From Streptomyces sp. ALI-76-A (GTDB lineage: Bacteria > Actinomycetota > Actinomycetes > Streptomycetales > Streptomycetaceae): a stretch of DNA of 64,000 nt. This document shows positions 54,630-62,199 of this stretch, piece after piece; position 1 is the first letter of the stretch; every line of letters begins with the position of its first letter. The stretch covers positions 930,001 to 994,000 of the forward strand of contig NZ_JASVWB010000002.1 of the NCBI RefSeq assembly GCF_030287445.1, given 5' to 3'. The translations under genes and the position numbers were made by a program. A model generated the notes under the pieces. That model made no database searches. It saw only the letters and a list, made by a program, of their open reading frames with translations, and had not been told where the DNA came from.

Positions 54630-55817
54630 ATGACCAAACAGCGTCCCCATGATGCGTACACCAACAGCATCGAGTCGCCGACGTACCAGAGCGCCTCCTA
54701 CTACTTCAACAACGCGGACCACGTGAAGGACGGCCTGCACGACAGGTCCGTGCCCGCGGGACGCTATGGACGCTACTCCAACCCCACCTGGATCGAGGTG
54801 GAGAACAAGCTGAGCGAGCTCAGCGGCGCCGAGAGCTCCTTGGTCTTCGCCTCCGGCATGGCCGCGCACGTCACCGCATTCCTTGCGCTGCTCGAGGCGG
54901 GCGACGAGGTGGTGCTGCCGTCCGAGTCGTACCGGCAGGTGCGCAACGTCTTCCACCACATCCTGCCGAAGTTCGGCGTCGTGGTGCACGAATTCTCCAT
55001 CCGGGACCCGGAGGCGTTCATCGAGAACGTCGCTGCGCTACGCGGCCGGATAAAGCTCGTGCACTTGGAGATGCCGTCCTCGCCGCACATGTACCTGATC
55101 GACGTGGCTCGGGTGCGGGCGGCCGTCGGGCCGGAGGTGATCCTCACCCTGGACAGCTCTTTCTCGCCGCCGCCGAACTACTACGCGCTGCAGTGGGGCG
55201 TGGACCTGGTGCTGTTCAGCGCGACCAAATACCTCAGCGGGCACGGCGACATCGTGGCTGGGGTGGCCTCGGGCCGTGAGGAGCTGATCGAGAGGCTGCG
55301 CTGGTACCGGGACACGACCGGCCCGATCATCGACGGCAACTCGGCCTTCCTGCTGCGCCGCAGCCTCTACACGCTGCAACTGCGCATGGAGAGGGTCAAT
55401 GCCATGGGCATGGAGGTCGCGCGCTTCCTGGAGGGGCACCCGGCCGTTAACCGTGTCTACTACAACGGCCTCGAGTCGCACCCGCATTTCAAGCTTGCGC
55501 AGGAGTACCTGAACGGCTTCGGCGGAGTCATCACCTTCGAGCTTAGGATGAGCGAGGAGCAGACTGCGAAGGTCGTCGACCGCCTGCGCGTGCCCTTCAT
55601 GGCCTCGAACTTCGGCGCTCCGCACACGCTCGTCGAGCAGAGCACGTTCTTCACCTACTTCGAGTACTCCGAAGACGAGCTGGTGAGCATCGGGGTCCCG
55701 CGCGGCACGGTGCGGTTGGCCCTCGGCTACAGCAACGACGTCGCGGACATCATCAAGGACCTCGACCAGGCGCTCTTCCACGTGTTGTCCCTGACAGGGG
55801 ATTCCGTCGCCCCCTGA
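54630..55817 (+). CDS. cystathionine gamma-synthase/lyase-type PLP enzyme
   Basis: A 395-residue protein starting at ATG 54630 after AAGGAG. It has ESPTYQSASYYFNNADHVKD, RYGRYSNPTWIEVENKLSEL, FASGMAAHVTAFLALLEAGD, LDSSFSPPPNYYALQWGVDL and FSATKYLSGHGDIVAG with PLP Lys200. These are the features of the Cys/Met-metabolism PLP family (cystathionine gamma-synthase, methionine gamma-lyase). Gamma-class members replace or eliminate a leaving group at the gamma carbon of homoserine esters, so it may make a gamma-substituted amino acid. Last gene of the NRPS operon (44 bp after the decarboxylase). Confidence 0.9.
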   Translation: MTKQRPHDAYTNSIESPTYQSASYYFNNADHVKDGLHDRSVPAGRYGRYSNPTWIEVENKLSELSGAESSLVFASGMAAHVTAFLALLEAGDEVVLPSESYRQVRNVFHHILPKFGVVVHEFSIRDPEAFIENVAALRGRIKLVHLEMPSSPHMYLIDVARVRAAVGPEVILTLDSSFSPPPNYYALQWGVDLVLFSATKYLSGHGDIVAGVASGREELIERLRWYRDTTGPIIDGNSAFLLRRSLYTLQLRMERVNAMGMEVARFLEGHPAVNRVYYNGLESHPHFKLAQEYLNGFGGVITFELRMSEEQTAKVVDRLRVPFMASNFGAPHTLVEQSTFFTYFEYSEDELVSIGVPRGTVRLALGYSNDVADIIKDLDQALFHVLSLTGDSVAP

Positions 55818-56184
55818 GCCACCGACCGCTGGTGCTGACCCGTTCTGACGGCCCGCGTCGGCGCGGCGGTCGGTGCCTGCCGCAGTAGGTTCGGGGCGGG
55901 GCAATTTGCTGCCCAGCGGGCGAACGTGTGCGGTGAGGTACCATCTCCTATGGCGTAATGGAAGTCAGCGCCTGTGCAGCACCGTGAAGGTTGGGTCTGT
56001 GGTTACTCGCTGTCGATTCGGCCGCGCGCGGGAGCACTCGTCACACCGGGTGTGCCCGCTCTCCGGATTTCCGGAGAGCGCATTCTTCCGACTGCACGCT
56101 ACCGGGTGGTGACAATCGGTACTGTCCGCACGAGCCTCGCCAATTTCACCGGTAGTGGGTTGCAGGCTCCTTTCTGGAGACGAC
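55818..56184. promoter_or_regulatory. intergenic region with palindrome before the IMP dehydrogenase gene
   Basis: A 367-bp gap sets this gene apart from the tightly coupled operon. CTCTCCGG-ATTT-CCGGAGAG (56059-56078) is a perfect 8-bp inverted repeat with a 4-base AT spacer, 107 bp before the start. It could be an operator or a small hairpin in the leader. No gene is seen in the gap. Separate control of the dehydrogenase is inferred. Confidence 0.55.
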
Positions 56185-57678
56185 GTGAAAATCCTCCCCG
56201 AGATCTCTCGTACGCTGAGTGAATACCTCCTCATCCCCGGCCTGACCACAGAGGCCTGCACGCCGGACAATGTGGATCTCGGGGCGCCACTAGTGCGCCA
56301 CCGAGTCGGCGAGGAGTCGGCCGTTCGGATCGCCACGCCTATGGTGAGTGCCGTCATGCAGGCGGTGTCGTCGCCGACGCTGGCGGTCGCCCTGGCGCAG
56401 GCCGGCGGGCTGTCGTTCATCCACCAGAACCAGCAGATCGAGGACCAGGCTGCGGACGTGCTGGCGGTCAAGCGGCACAAGGCCGGCTTCCGCACCAGCG
56501 AGGTCACCGTGGCGCCGGGGACTCCTCTCGGCGAGGTCGCCCGCCGGCTCTCGAAGGCGGAGCAGGGCGTGGCCGTGGTCACGCAGAGCGGTGAAGCGGA
56601 CGGCGAATTCCTCGGAATCATCAGCCTCGACGACTTTCACCTGGAGCGCCACGGGGCCTCGGAGAGCGCCGGCAACCGCATGCGGGGCCGCGACAACCTG
56701 GTCACCGCTCCCGCCTCCGTCTCGCTGTCTGAGGCCAATGAGCTCATCTGGCAGCATCATCTGGACGTGCTGCCGGTGCTTGAGGACGGCCAGGTCGCCT
56801 CCTTGGTCCTCAAGCGGGACTACCAGGCCCACAAGACGTACAACCGCGCGACGGTGGACAGCGAAAAGCGTCTGCGCGTGGGTGCCGGCATCAATTCGCG
56901 TGACTTCAGGGACCGTATTCCCGCCCTGGTGGAGGCTGGCGCGGACGTGCTGTGCCTGGACTCCTCCGACGGCTATTCCGTGTACCAGGCGAAGACCCTC
57001 GAATTCGCCCGGGAAAAATACGGGGACGATGTTTTCGTCGGTGCGGGGAACGTTGTCGACGACCGGGCGTTCCGCTACCTGGCCGACGCGGGCGCGGCGT
57101 TCGTGAAGGTGGGGATCGGCGGTGGTGCCATCTGCACCACGCGGGAGCAGAAGGGCATCGGCCGCGGTCAGGCCTCCGCGCTGCTCGCCGTGGTCGAGGC
57201 GCGCGATGCCTACGCCCAGGAGACCGGCGTGTACGTGCCGCTGTGCTGCGACGGCGGTCTGCTCAATGACTCGCACATGGCGATGGCCCTGGCGATGGGG
57301 GCGGACTTCATCATGCTCGGCCGCTACTTCGCCCGGCTCGACGAGAGCCCATCGCGCAAGCTACAGATCGGCGGCCAGTGGTACAAGGAGTACTGGGGTG
57401 AGGGCTCGCGGCGCGCGCAGAACGCGTCCCGCTACGGCCAGCGCGGCCAGATGGTCTTCGAGGAGGGCGTCGACGGCTACGTCCCGTATGCGGGCAGCCT
57501 GTACGACAACGTGGAGCGCACCCGGGCGAAGCTGATCTCCACGATGATCAGCTGCGGGTCGACGACCCTGCGTGACTTCCACCGGGACGCGGTGCTGGTC
57601 CCGGTGTCGGCGGAGTCGTTCAAGCAGACTGGCGCCGAGATCGAGGTACGTCGGCCGGCCATCGACGCCGGGGAGTGA
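56185..57678 (+). CDS. divergent IMP dehydrogenase, Tritrichomonas-like type
   Basis: A 497-residue protein from GTG 56185 (TGGAG upstream). An alpha/beta barrel is split by a CBS-type insertion (about 95-220; for example [20 protein letters not shown]). The catalytic loop is [20 protein letters not shown] with Cys317, and the mobile flap has Arg416-Tyr417 (NASRYGQ). [15 protein letters not shown] and [18 protein letters not shown] are also present. This arrangement closely follows the Tritrichomonas foetus enzyme ([18 protein letters not shown]; Arg418-Tyr419), not the usual GuaB of Streptomyces. IMPDH oxidises IMP to XMP, the committed step to GMP. In a biosynthetic cluster it is best read as a possible resistant target, though a tailoring role cannot be excluded. 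Confidence 0.92.
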   Translation: MKILPEISRTLSEYLLIPGLTTEACTPDNVDLGAPLVRHRVGEESAVRIATPMVSAVMQAVSSPTLAVALAQAGGLSFIHQNQQIEDQAADVLAVKRHKAGFRTSEVTVAPGTPLGEVARRLSKAEQGVAVVTQSGEADGEFLGIISLDDFHLERHGASESAGNRMRGRDNLVTAPASVSLSEANELIWQHHLDVLPVLEDGQVASLVLKRDYQAHKTYNRATVDSEKRLRVGAGINSRDFRDRIPALVEAGADVLCLDSSDGYSVYQAKTLEFAREKYGDDVFVGAGNVVDDRAFRYLADAGAAFVKVGIGGGAICTTREQKGIGRGQASALLAVVEARDAYAQETGVYVPLCCDGGLLNDSHMAMALAMGADFIMLGRYFARLDESPSRKLQIGGQWYKEYWGEGSRRAQNASRYGQRGQMVFEEGVDGYVPYAGSLYDNVERTRAKLISTMISCGSTTLRDFHRDAVLVPVSAESFKQTGAEIEVRRPAIDAGE

Positions 57679-57689
57679 ACAGGTCAACC

Positions 57690-57737
57690 GGATGGCCCCG
57701 CGCCCTCGGCACTGAGGCCGAGGGCGCGGGGCCATCC
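57690..57737. terminator. strong bidirectional terminator
   Basis: A perfect 21-bp stem (57690-57710 with 57717-57737; arm begins GGATGGCCCCGCGCCCTCGG) with an ACTGAG loop lies between the convergent IMP dehydrogenase and flavoprotein genes. It is one of the most stable structures in the window and should end both transcripts. Confidence 0.88.
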
Positions 57738-57742
57738 GCCGT

Positions 57743-58855
57743 CTACTCGGTGCGCCGCAGCAGGCACGTGGCGTACTCCTGGGCGGCCGGCGGGACGGCG
57801 AGGGCGGGATGGAGTGCAGCCATGCTGGCGTCCCGCCACAGCCGCGACAGCGCGCCGGTGCCGCTGGTGGCGCGTACCCCCGCGCTGTGGAACAGGGTTT
57901 GGACGGCTTCGTTCAGGAGCCCAGCGGCGGTGGCGTAATCGCGGCGGCAGCGGGCGGCGAGCAGTGCGTTGAGCGCATCGGGCTCGTCGCAGGTACGGGC
58001 CGCCCGGCGCAGCAGGAGGTCCGCAGCGTCGATCTTCCCGGAGGCGGTCGCCAGCGCCGCATCGCCGTCGCGCAGCGAGCCCGGCGACGGGTGTCGGCTC
58101 GCCGCGGCGGTCCACGCGTTCAGTGCCGCGCGAGCGGCACCGAGCAGCGGTAGGGCGAAGAAGAGGCCGCTGATCGCCTCGTGCGGTACGCGGTAGCAGT
58201 CCCCTTCCGCAGGCGGGTCCGCAGCCGTGAACAGTTGCTTGCGGGTGAAGGAGCGGTCCTCGGGGACGAACACCTTAGTGTCGAGGACAAGGGTGTCGCT
58301 GCCGGTGCCACGTAGGCCGACCGCGCCGCTCCAGGTCGGCTCGGTGGTCCACGCCGAGCGCGGCACGAGCAGGAACTGCGGGCCGGGGGCGCCCTCGGGC
58401 ACGGCGGATAGCAGGGCCCACCGGGCATGGTGGACCCCGCTGCAGTAGGGCCACCGTCCAGACAGCAGCCATCCGCCGGGGGTGGGCGTGGCGGTACCGG
58501 CCGGCTGCAGGGTGCCGGCGATGGACACGTGAGGGCCGTGCGCCCACACGGCCTTCTGCCCGCCCGAGGGAAGGTAGGCAGCCATCCGGCTCATGGAGGT
58601 CATGACCGCGGCACACCATCCGGCGGATGGGTCGGCCTCGGCCAGGCGGAGCAGCGCGGGCAGGCAGTCGTCGAACCGTCCCGCGGCGCCGCCGAAGGCT
58701 CGGGGGACGAAGTGGGCGAGCAGACCGGTTCCGGTGAGGGCCTCGACGACGGCGTCGGGCAGCCGGCCCGCCCTGTCGGTATGGGGGGCGTACTCGGCGG
58801 CGGACAGCGCGGCGCCCTCGACCTCGAGCACGGGCGGGAAAGGCATTAGCGTCAT
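57743..58855 (-). CDS. acyl-CoA-dehydrogenase-like flavoprotein (probable flavin monooxygenase)
   Basis: A 370-residue protein when started at ATG 58855 (a GTG 36 bases upstream is also possible; neither has a clear ribosome-binding site). It has the acyl-CoA dehydrogenase fold: LLAHFVPRAFGGAAGRFDDC, AEADPSAGWCAAVMTSMSRM, TPGGWLLSGRWPYCSGVHHA and DTKVFVPEDRS, ending TSGTGALSRLWRDASMAALH. Lacking the catalytic Glu context of true dehydrogenases, it is nearer to group D two-component monooxygenases (HpaB/HsaA/KijD3 types), which hydroxylate carbon, sulfur or nitrogen using reduced flavin. A flavin reductase would be needed from elsewhere. It is convergent to the IMP dehydrogenase. Confidence 0.82.
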   Translation of the reverse strand: MTLMPFPPVLEVEGAALSAAEYAPHTDRAGRLPDAVVEALTGTGLLAHFVPRAFGGAAGRFDDCLPALLRLAEADPSAGWCAAVMTSMSRMAAYLPSGGQKAVWAHGPHVSIAGTLQPAGTATPTPGGWLLSGRWPYCSGVHHARWALLSAVPEGAPGPQFLLVPRSAWTTEPTWSGAVGLRGTGSDTLVLDTKVFVPEDRSFTRKQLFTAADPPAEGDCYRVPHEAISGLFFALPLLGAARAALNAWTAAASRHPSPGSLRDGDAALATASGKIDAADLLLRRAARTCDEPDALNALLAARCRRDYATAAGLLNEAVQTLFHSAGVRATSGTGALSRLWRDASMAALHPALAVPPAAQEYATCLLRRTE

Positions 58856-58901
58856 TTGAGCGGGCCTGGAGGGGTTCGGGTGGCGGTGCACACGGGCGAG
58901 A

Positions 58902-59360
58902 TCAGGACTGTGGCTGGAGGATGACGGTTGGGATCGGGCGCTGGGTTGACTGCTGGTATGTGTCGTACGCGGGCCACAGGCCGGTCATCAGCTTCCACAG
59001 GAGCACGTGCTCCTCGCTGGTGGCGGTGCGGGCCTGGACGGTGAACTGCTGGTCGCGGACCTGGATGAGGGCCGTGTCGTGCTGCTTGAGGTTGAGGTAC
59101 CAGTCCGGGTGGTTATCGGCGCCGAGATTCGAGGCGACGACGACGTAGGCGTCCTGGTGGCGGCCATAGATGACGACGGTGCGGCGCGGCAGACCGCTGC
59201 GGCGGCCGATGGTGGTCAGCAGCAGGGTCTCGGCGCCCTTCCAATCGTGGCCCTCGGCTCCGGCAGTGGCGGCGTACTGGCGGGCGTGGTTGGCGATCCC
59301 GTTGACACGGCTGTCGGTGGGGGCGATGGCGAAGGGGTCCGGGGCGGTCACGGCAGGCAC
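58902..59360 (-). CDS. F420-dependent (Ddn-like) oxidoreductase
   Basis: A 152-residue protein from GTG 59360 after GAAGGAAG. It has LLLTTIGRRSGLPRRTVVIY, YVVVASNLGADNHPDWYLNL and QVRDQQFTVQARTATSEEHV. This is the nitroreductase-family deazaflavin (F420H2)-dependent oxidoreductase signature, a split-barrel fold that reduces activated double bonds, nitro or N-oxide groups. It lies 46 bp upstream of the flavoprotein in the same direction, so the two form a likely redox pair acting on one intermediate. F420 genes are normally chromosomal elsewhere. Confidence 0.88.
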   Translation of the reverse strand: MPAVTAPDPFAIAPTDSRVNGIANHARQYAATAGAEGHDWKGAETLLLTTIGRRSGLPRRTVVIYGRHQDAYVVVASNLGADNHPDWYLNLKQHDTALIQVRDQQFTVQARTATSEEHVLLWKLMTGLWPAYDTYQQSTQRPIPTVILQPQS

Positions 59361-60046
59361 GCTTCCTTCTTCTTGTGGCTTCAATGTGGCAGGAATCCGG
59401 GGTGCTTCGGACGATGCCGGCCCCACTGGGGCGGAAAGTCCGGCGGCCGCATGACCTCCGCAACCATCGGCCAATGAAATCGCTTCGAGAGTGGCTGATT
59501 GGTGACGCATCAGAGCATTACAGCCGTTATCACAGCTCTGCCATCTGGCGAGTGGAAAGCGAACCCGACGTCATCCGGCACATGCGACGCGAATTCCCCT
59601 GAGCAACTGAAGTCAATGCCAACACAGGAATGCGCCGGGAAGTAGACATAAAAGTCAGCCCGTCCCTCTCCGCCCGACTGCAGCAAACCACGAGACTGCA
59701 CTGCTCGTTGAGGCGATTCCAACCCAACTCCGCTGTGATGATCATCACAGGGAGGACGTGGAGCTCGCGGTATGATCATGGTGTTAGCTAGCAAGTCACA
59801 AGACCTACGGCCGTACAAAGCAAGGGACTTGAGGGACATTCAGGGGTTACCCGGGAATGGGGATCCTCGGACGCCGCCGAGCGGCGGGCTCTTCCTCATC
59901 CGGGTCGCCAGGGTTCAGTCGCGCCGGGTCCTCATGACGGGCACTTCCCCCCGCGGGACTGATGGCTCCGGCGAGGAGCCCGGAACCGGCATCGCCCTGA
60001 CCAGAGCCCGTCTTCCGGCCGACGCTGCACTGGAAGGTTCGACATC
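59361..60046. promoter_or_regulatory. 686-bp divergent region before the second ATP-grasp gene, with a Crp-like palindrome
   Basis: CTGTGATGATCATCACAG (59733-59750) is a perfect 18-bp palindrome of the CRP/FNR type (TGTGA-N6-TCACA). A TATGAT hexamer follows at 59771-59776, which would put the palindrome centre near -41.5 relative to a start at about 59783, the class II activator position. The transcription start is inferred. Only one weak coding frame (59772-60050) is seen in the rest of the region. Confidence 0.6.
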
Positions 60047-60050
60047 ATGA
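59772..60050 (+). CDS. possible small protein coupled to the second ATP-grasp gene (weak)
   Basis: A 92-residue frame from ATG 59772 (GGAG eight bases upstream) ends in the ATGA that starts the ATP-grasp gene, the usual sign of translational coupling. It reads MIMVLASKSQDLRPYKARDL, continues Gly/Pro-rich, and has two TTA codons (59784 and 59850) and a lower third-position GC than neighbours, which argues against normal coding. If transcription starts near 59783, its ATG would be outside the message, though an in-frame GTG at 59781 could serve. Function unknown. Confidence 0.28.
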   Translation: MIMVLASKSQDLRPYKARDLRDIQGLPGNGDPRTPPSGGLFLIRVARVQSRRVLMTGTSPRGTDGSGEEPGTGIALTRARLPADAALEGSTS

Positions 60051-61366
60051 CCTCGCGCCTACGTCCCCTGTTTGTCGGGGTCGACCGCTACGTTCTGCGA
60101 GCCTGCGGCGAGCGCGGCATCCCCGCCGTCGTCGCCTACGGCCCGTACTGGAGAGACAGCGGGATCCCGGACCTCCCGGACTGCGTCACTCCCGTCTTCG
60201 TGGAGGACGAGTGCAGTGCCGAGGCGGTGCTGACGGCACTTACCCGGGCCGGCCTCGGCGAGGAACGCTTCGCCTCCGTGACCACCACGAACGAGTACGC
60301 GCTCATCAACGTTGCCGTGCTCACGCAGGCTCTCGGCTGTCCAGGGATCCCGCCGACCGTGGCGCTCCGCTTCCGCGACAAGTTCCTTCAGAAGGAGGCC
60401 GTGCGGGCCTGGGGCATTCCCACCGCCCGGTCCGTCGTCCTGGAAGATATCCACGACGACGAGCTCCCCGAGCTGGCGTTCGAGGCGGGCGTCATCAAGC
60501 CTGTCACCGGAGCCGCGACGCGGCAGACGGCCACGGTGCGCAGTACGGACGAATTGCACCAAACCGTGCGCCGTTTTCGGTCGGAGGGAGGCTCCGCGCG
60601 GACCTTCGTAGTGGAGGAGTTTCAGCAGGGGGACGAGTGGCTGGTTGACGGCGTTATACACGATCGAGAGATTCGCTTCATGTCGGTCGCGGAGTACACC
60701 CATCCCTGTCTGAGCGTGGTTGAGTCGCAAGCGACGATGCAGGACCGCCGCTTTGACCCCACCACGGAGGCGTGGGCGTTCCGGCTGGCGGAACCCGTGG
60801 TCCGCGCGGCGCTGGAGGCACTTGGCCTCACTGACGGCATCTTCCACATGGAGCTGTTTCACCATGAGGGTGAGGTGTTCTTCAGTGAGTGTGCCGCGCG
60901 ACGAGGGGGTTTTGTGCACGAGCAGGTCGAGTGCAAGTTCGGCGTCGACCTCGGCGATGCCGCGCTGTCGCTGGCGCTCGGTGAAGAACCGGACGTGACG
61001 GTCAGGGAGCGGCCTGGGATCGTGGGTGGCACGTACATCACGTCGTCCCCAGGGCTTCTCTTCGGGATACCGTCGCAGGACGAGGTCTTGAGCCTTCCCA
61101 ACGTCGAGTACGTGCTGTTCGGCCACCTGGTGGGAGCTTCGCTGCCGGCGGCGAACTCCGACACCACCAAGCGCGTTGGCGAGGTGGTAATCACGACCGA
61201 GACGCTCGAGGAGTTCCACAAACGGTCGGAGGAGGTTCTGGCCTGGTTTGCCGACCGCATCACGGTCATCCCGGCCGGCACGAAGGGCAGGGATCTGCGC
61301 AGGATGCAGTCCACCCTCGGGTACGACACCCAGCTCATGGCGAGCTACCGGCGCGAGGACGGCTGA
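60047..61366 (+). CDS. ATP-grasp ligase (second of two)
   Basis: A 439-residue protein starting at ATG 60047. It has the ATP-grasp plan: N-terminal domain (RACGERGIPAVVAYGPYWRD, VTTTNEYALINVAVLTQALG), RFRDKFLQKEAVRAWGIPTA, lid strand ELAFEAGVIKPVTGAATRQT with an ATP Lys, FVVEEFQQGDEWLVDGVIHD and the metal site GIFHMELFHHEGEVFFSECA with ARRGG. It is only distantly similar to the ligase at 42759. ATP-grasp enzymes condense a carboxylate with an amine, so this may add a third unit to the NRPS product or prime a building block. Right-most gene of the cluster as recognised. Confidence 0.9.
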   Translation: MTSRLRPLFVGVDRYVLRACGERGIPAVVAYGPYWRDSGIPDLPDCVTPVFVEDECSAEAVLTALTRAGLGEERFASVTTTNEYALINVAVLTQALGCPGIPPTVALRFRDKFLQKEAVRAWGIPTARSVVLEDIHDDELPELAFEAGVIKPVTGAATRQTATVRSTDELHQTVRRFRSEGGSARTFVVEEFQQGDEWLVDGVIHDREIRFMSVAEYTHPCLSVVESQATMQDRRFDPTTEAWAFRLAEPVVRAALEALGLTDGIFHMELFHHEGEVFFSECAARRGGFVHEQVECKFGVDLGDAALSLALGEEPDVTVRERPGIVGGTYITSSPGLLFGIPSQDEVLSLPNVEYVLFGHLVGASLPAANSDTTKRVGEVVITTETLEEFHKRSEEVLAWFADRITVIPAGTKGRDLRRMQSTLGYDTQLMASYRREDG

Positions 61367-61542
61367 CGGCCGCCGGACGCGTCGGCCGTCGCATCGGACA
61401 CGAGAGGTGCCGGGACCGTCCCGCCACCCTCCTGCCGTGCAACGCCCGAGCATGGCTTGGGAAGCGCCGCGCAGCAGGGTCGGTCTCCGTATTGGTCCGT
61501 CGCCGCCTGGTTCGCCCTCGGACGAGTGGGGCACCGTGGCCT

Positions 61543-61650
61543 CTGCACTACGAGCCGGAACAAGCCCTCGCGCTCGTCATGCGTGCCAAGCACAAAGGCG
61601 CGCGCGTTCAGGAGATCGCTGCGCAGCTGCGCATCTGGTCCACCGGCTGA
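61543..61650 (+). pseudogene. 3' end remnant of an unidentified gene
   Basis: The plus strand encodes LHYEPEQALALVMRAKHKGA followed by RVQEIAAQLRIWSTG and a stop. The sequence reads like the conserved C-terminus of a folded protein but has no start upstream. Family not recognised. A hairpin follows 28 bp later. It lies just beyond the cluster. Confidence 0.35.
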
Positions 61651-61677
61651 CTAACGCACCCGCATCCGCAGCGAAAA

Positions 61678-61703
61678 GGGGGTCCGCTGGAGCGGACGCC
61701 CCC
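61678..61703. terminator. hairpin between cluster end and the DUF6924-like gene
   Basis: GGGGGTCCGCT (61678-61688) pairs with AGCGGA(C)GCCCCC (61691-61703) apart from one bulged base. It lies between the plus-strand ATP-grasp/remnant and the convergent minus-strand gene ending at 61745, where a terminator is expected. Confidence 0.6.
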
Positions 61704-61744
61704 TCGCACCCGCAGCCTGACACCGCCTGGCGGCGGCCAGTGAC

Positions 61745-62155
61745 TCAGAAGCCTCGGAAAACGCCGTCGTCGTCGACGGCGCCGGCGAACTCCTCGAAGT
61801 CCATGTTCGCCCCCGAGACGTTGTTCTCGATGCCCCACAGCTCGGCTGCCACAACGCGGACACATCGCCCACGCTCGCCCCACAGGTCCACCACGAGGAG
61901 CGGCAGTTCAGTCGAGGCGACAGCTACAGAGTCCGCCAGGACAAGAAGTGGATGCTGGTATTCAGCAGGGATCAGGTCGAGAGCCTGGTCGGGCGTCAAG
62001 CCCTCGTACCGCCGGTCATCGACAAGTGCGATGTTGGCCAAGAAGCCGTCCCTGCTGGGCGAGTACAGCGCCGCCCGCAAGGTGTCCCAAGCACCGTCTG
62101 CTGAGAAGTCGGTGCGCACAACGAGGGCTTCCAAAGTACAGGGGAGCTGATTCAT
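61745..62155 (-). CDS. DUF6924-like small protein
   Basis: A 136-residue protein starting at ATG 62155. It has LEALVVRTDFSADGAWDTLR, LVDDRRYEGLTPDQALDLIP, LLVLADSVAVASTELPLLVV and ELWGIENNVSGANMDFEEFA. This is the pattern of a small actinobacterial family I recall as DUF6924, often near immunity-like or hypothetical genes. No enzymatic motif is visible. It is likely a stand-alone protein, convergent with the end of the cluster. Confidence 0.65.
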   Translation of the reverse strand: MNQLPCTLEALVVRTDFSADGAWDTLRAALYSPSRDGFLANIALVDDRRYEGLTPDQALDLIPAEYQHPLLVLADSVAVASTELPLLVVDLWGERGRCVRVVAAELWGIENNVSGANMDFEEFAGAVDDDGVFRGF

Positions 62156-62199
62156 GCGCGGACAGTATCGCCAACCCGGTGAACCAATCCGGCCACAGC

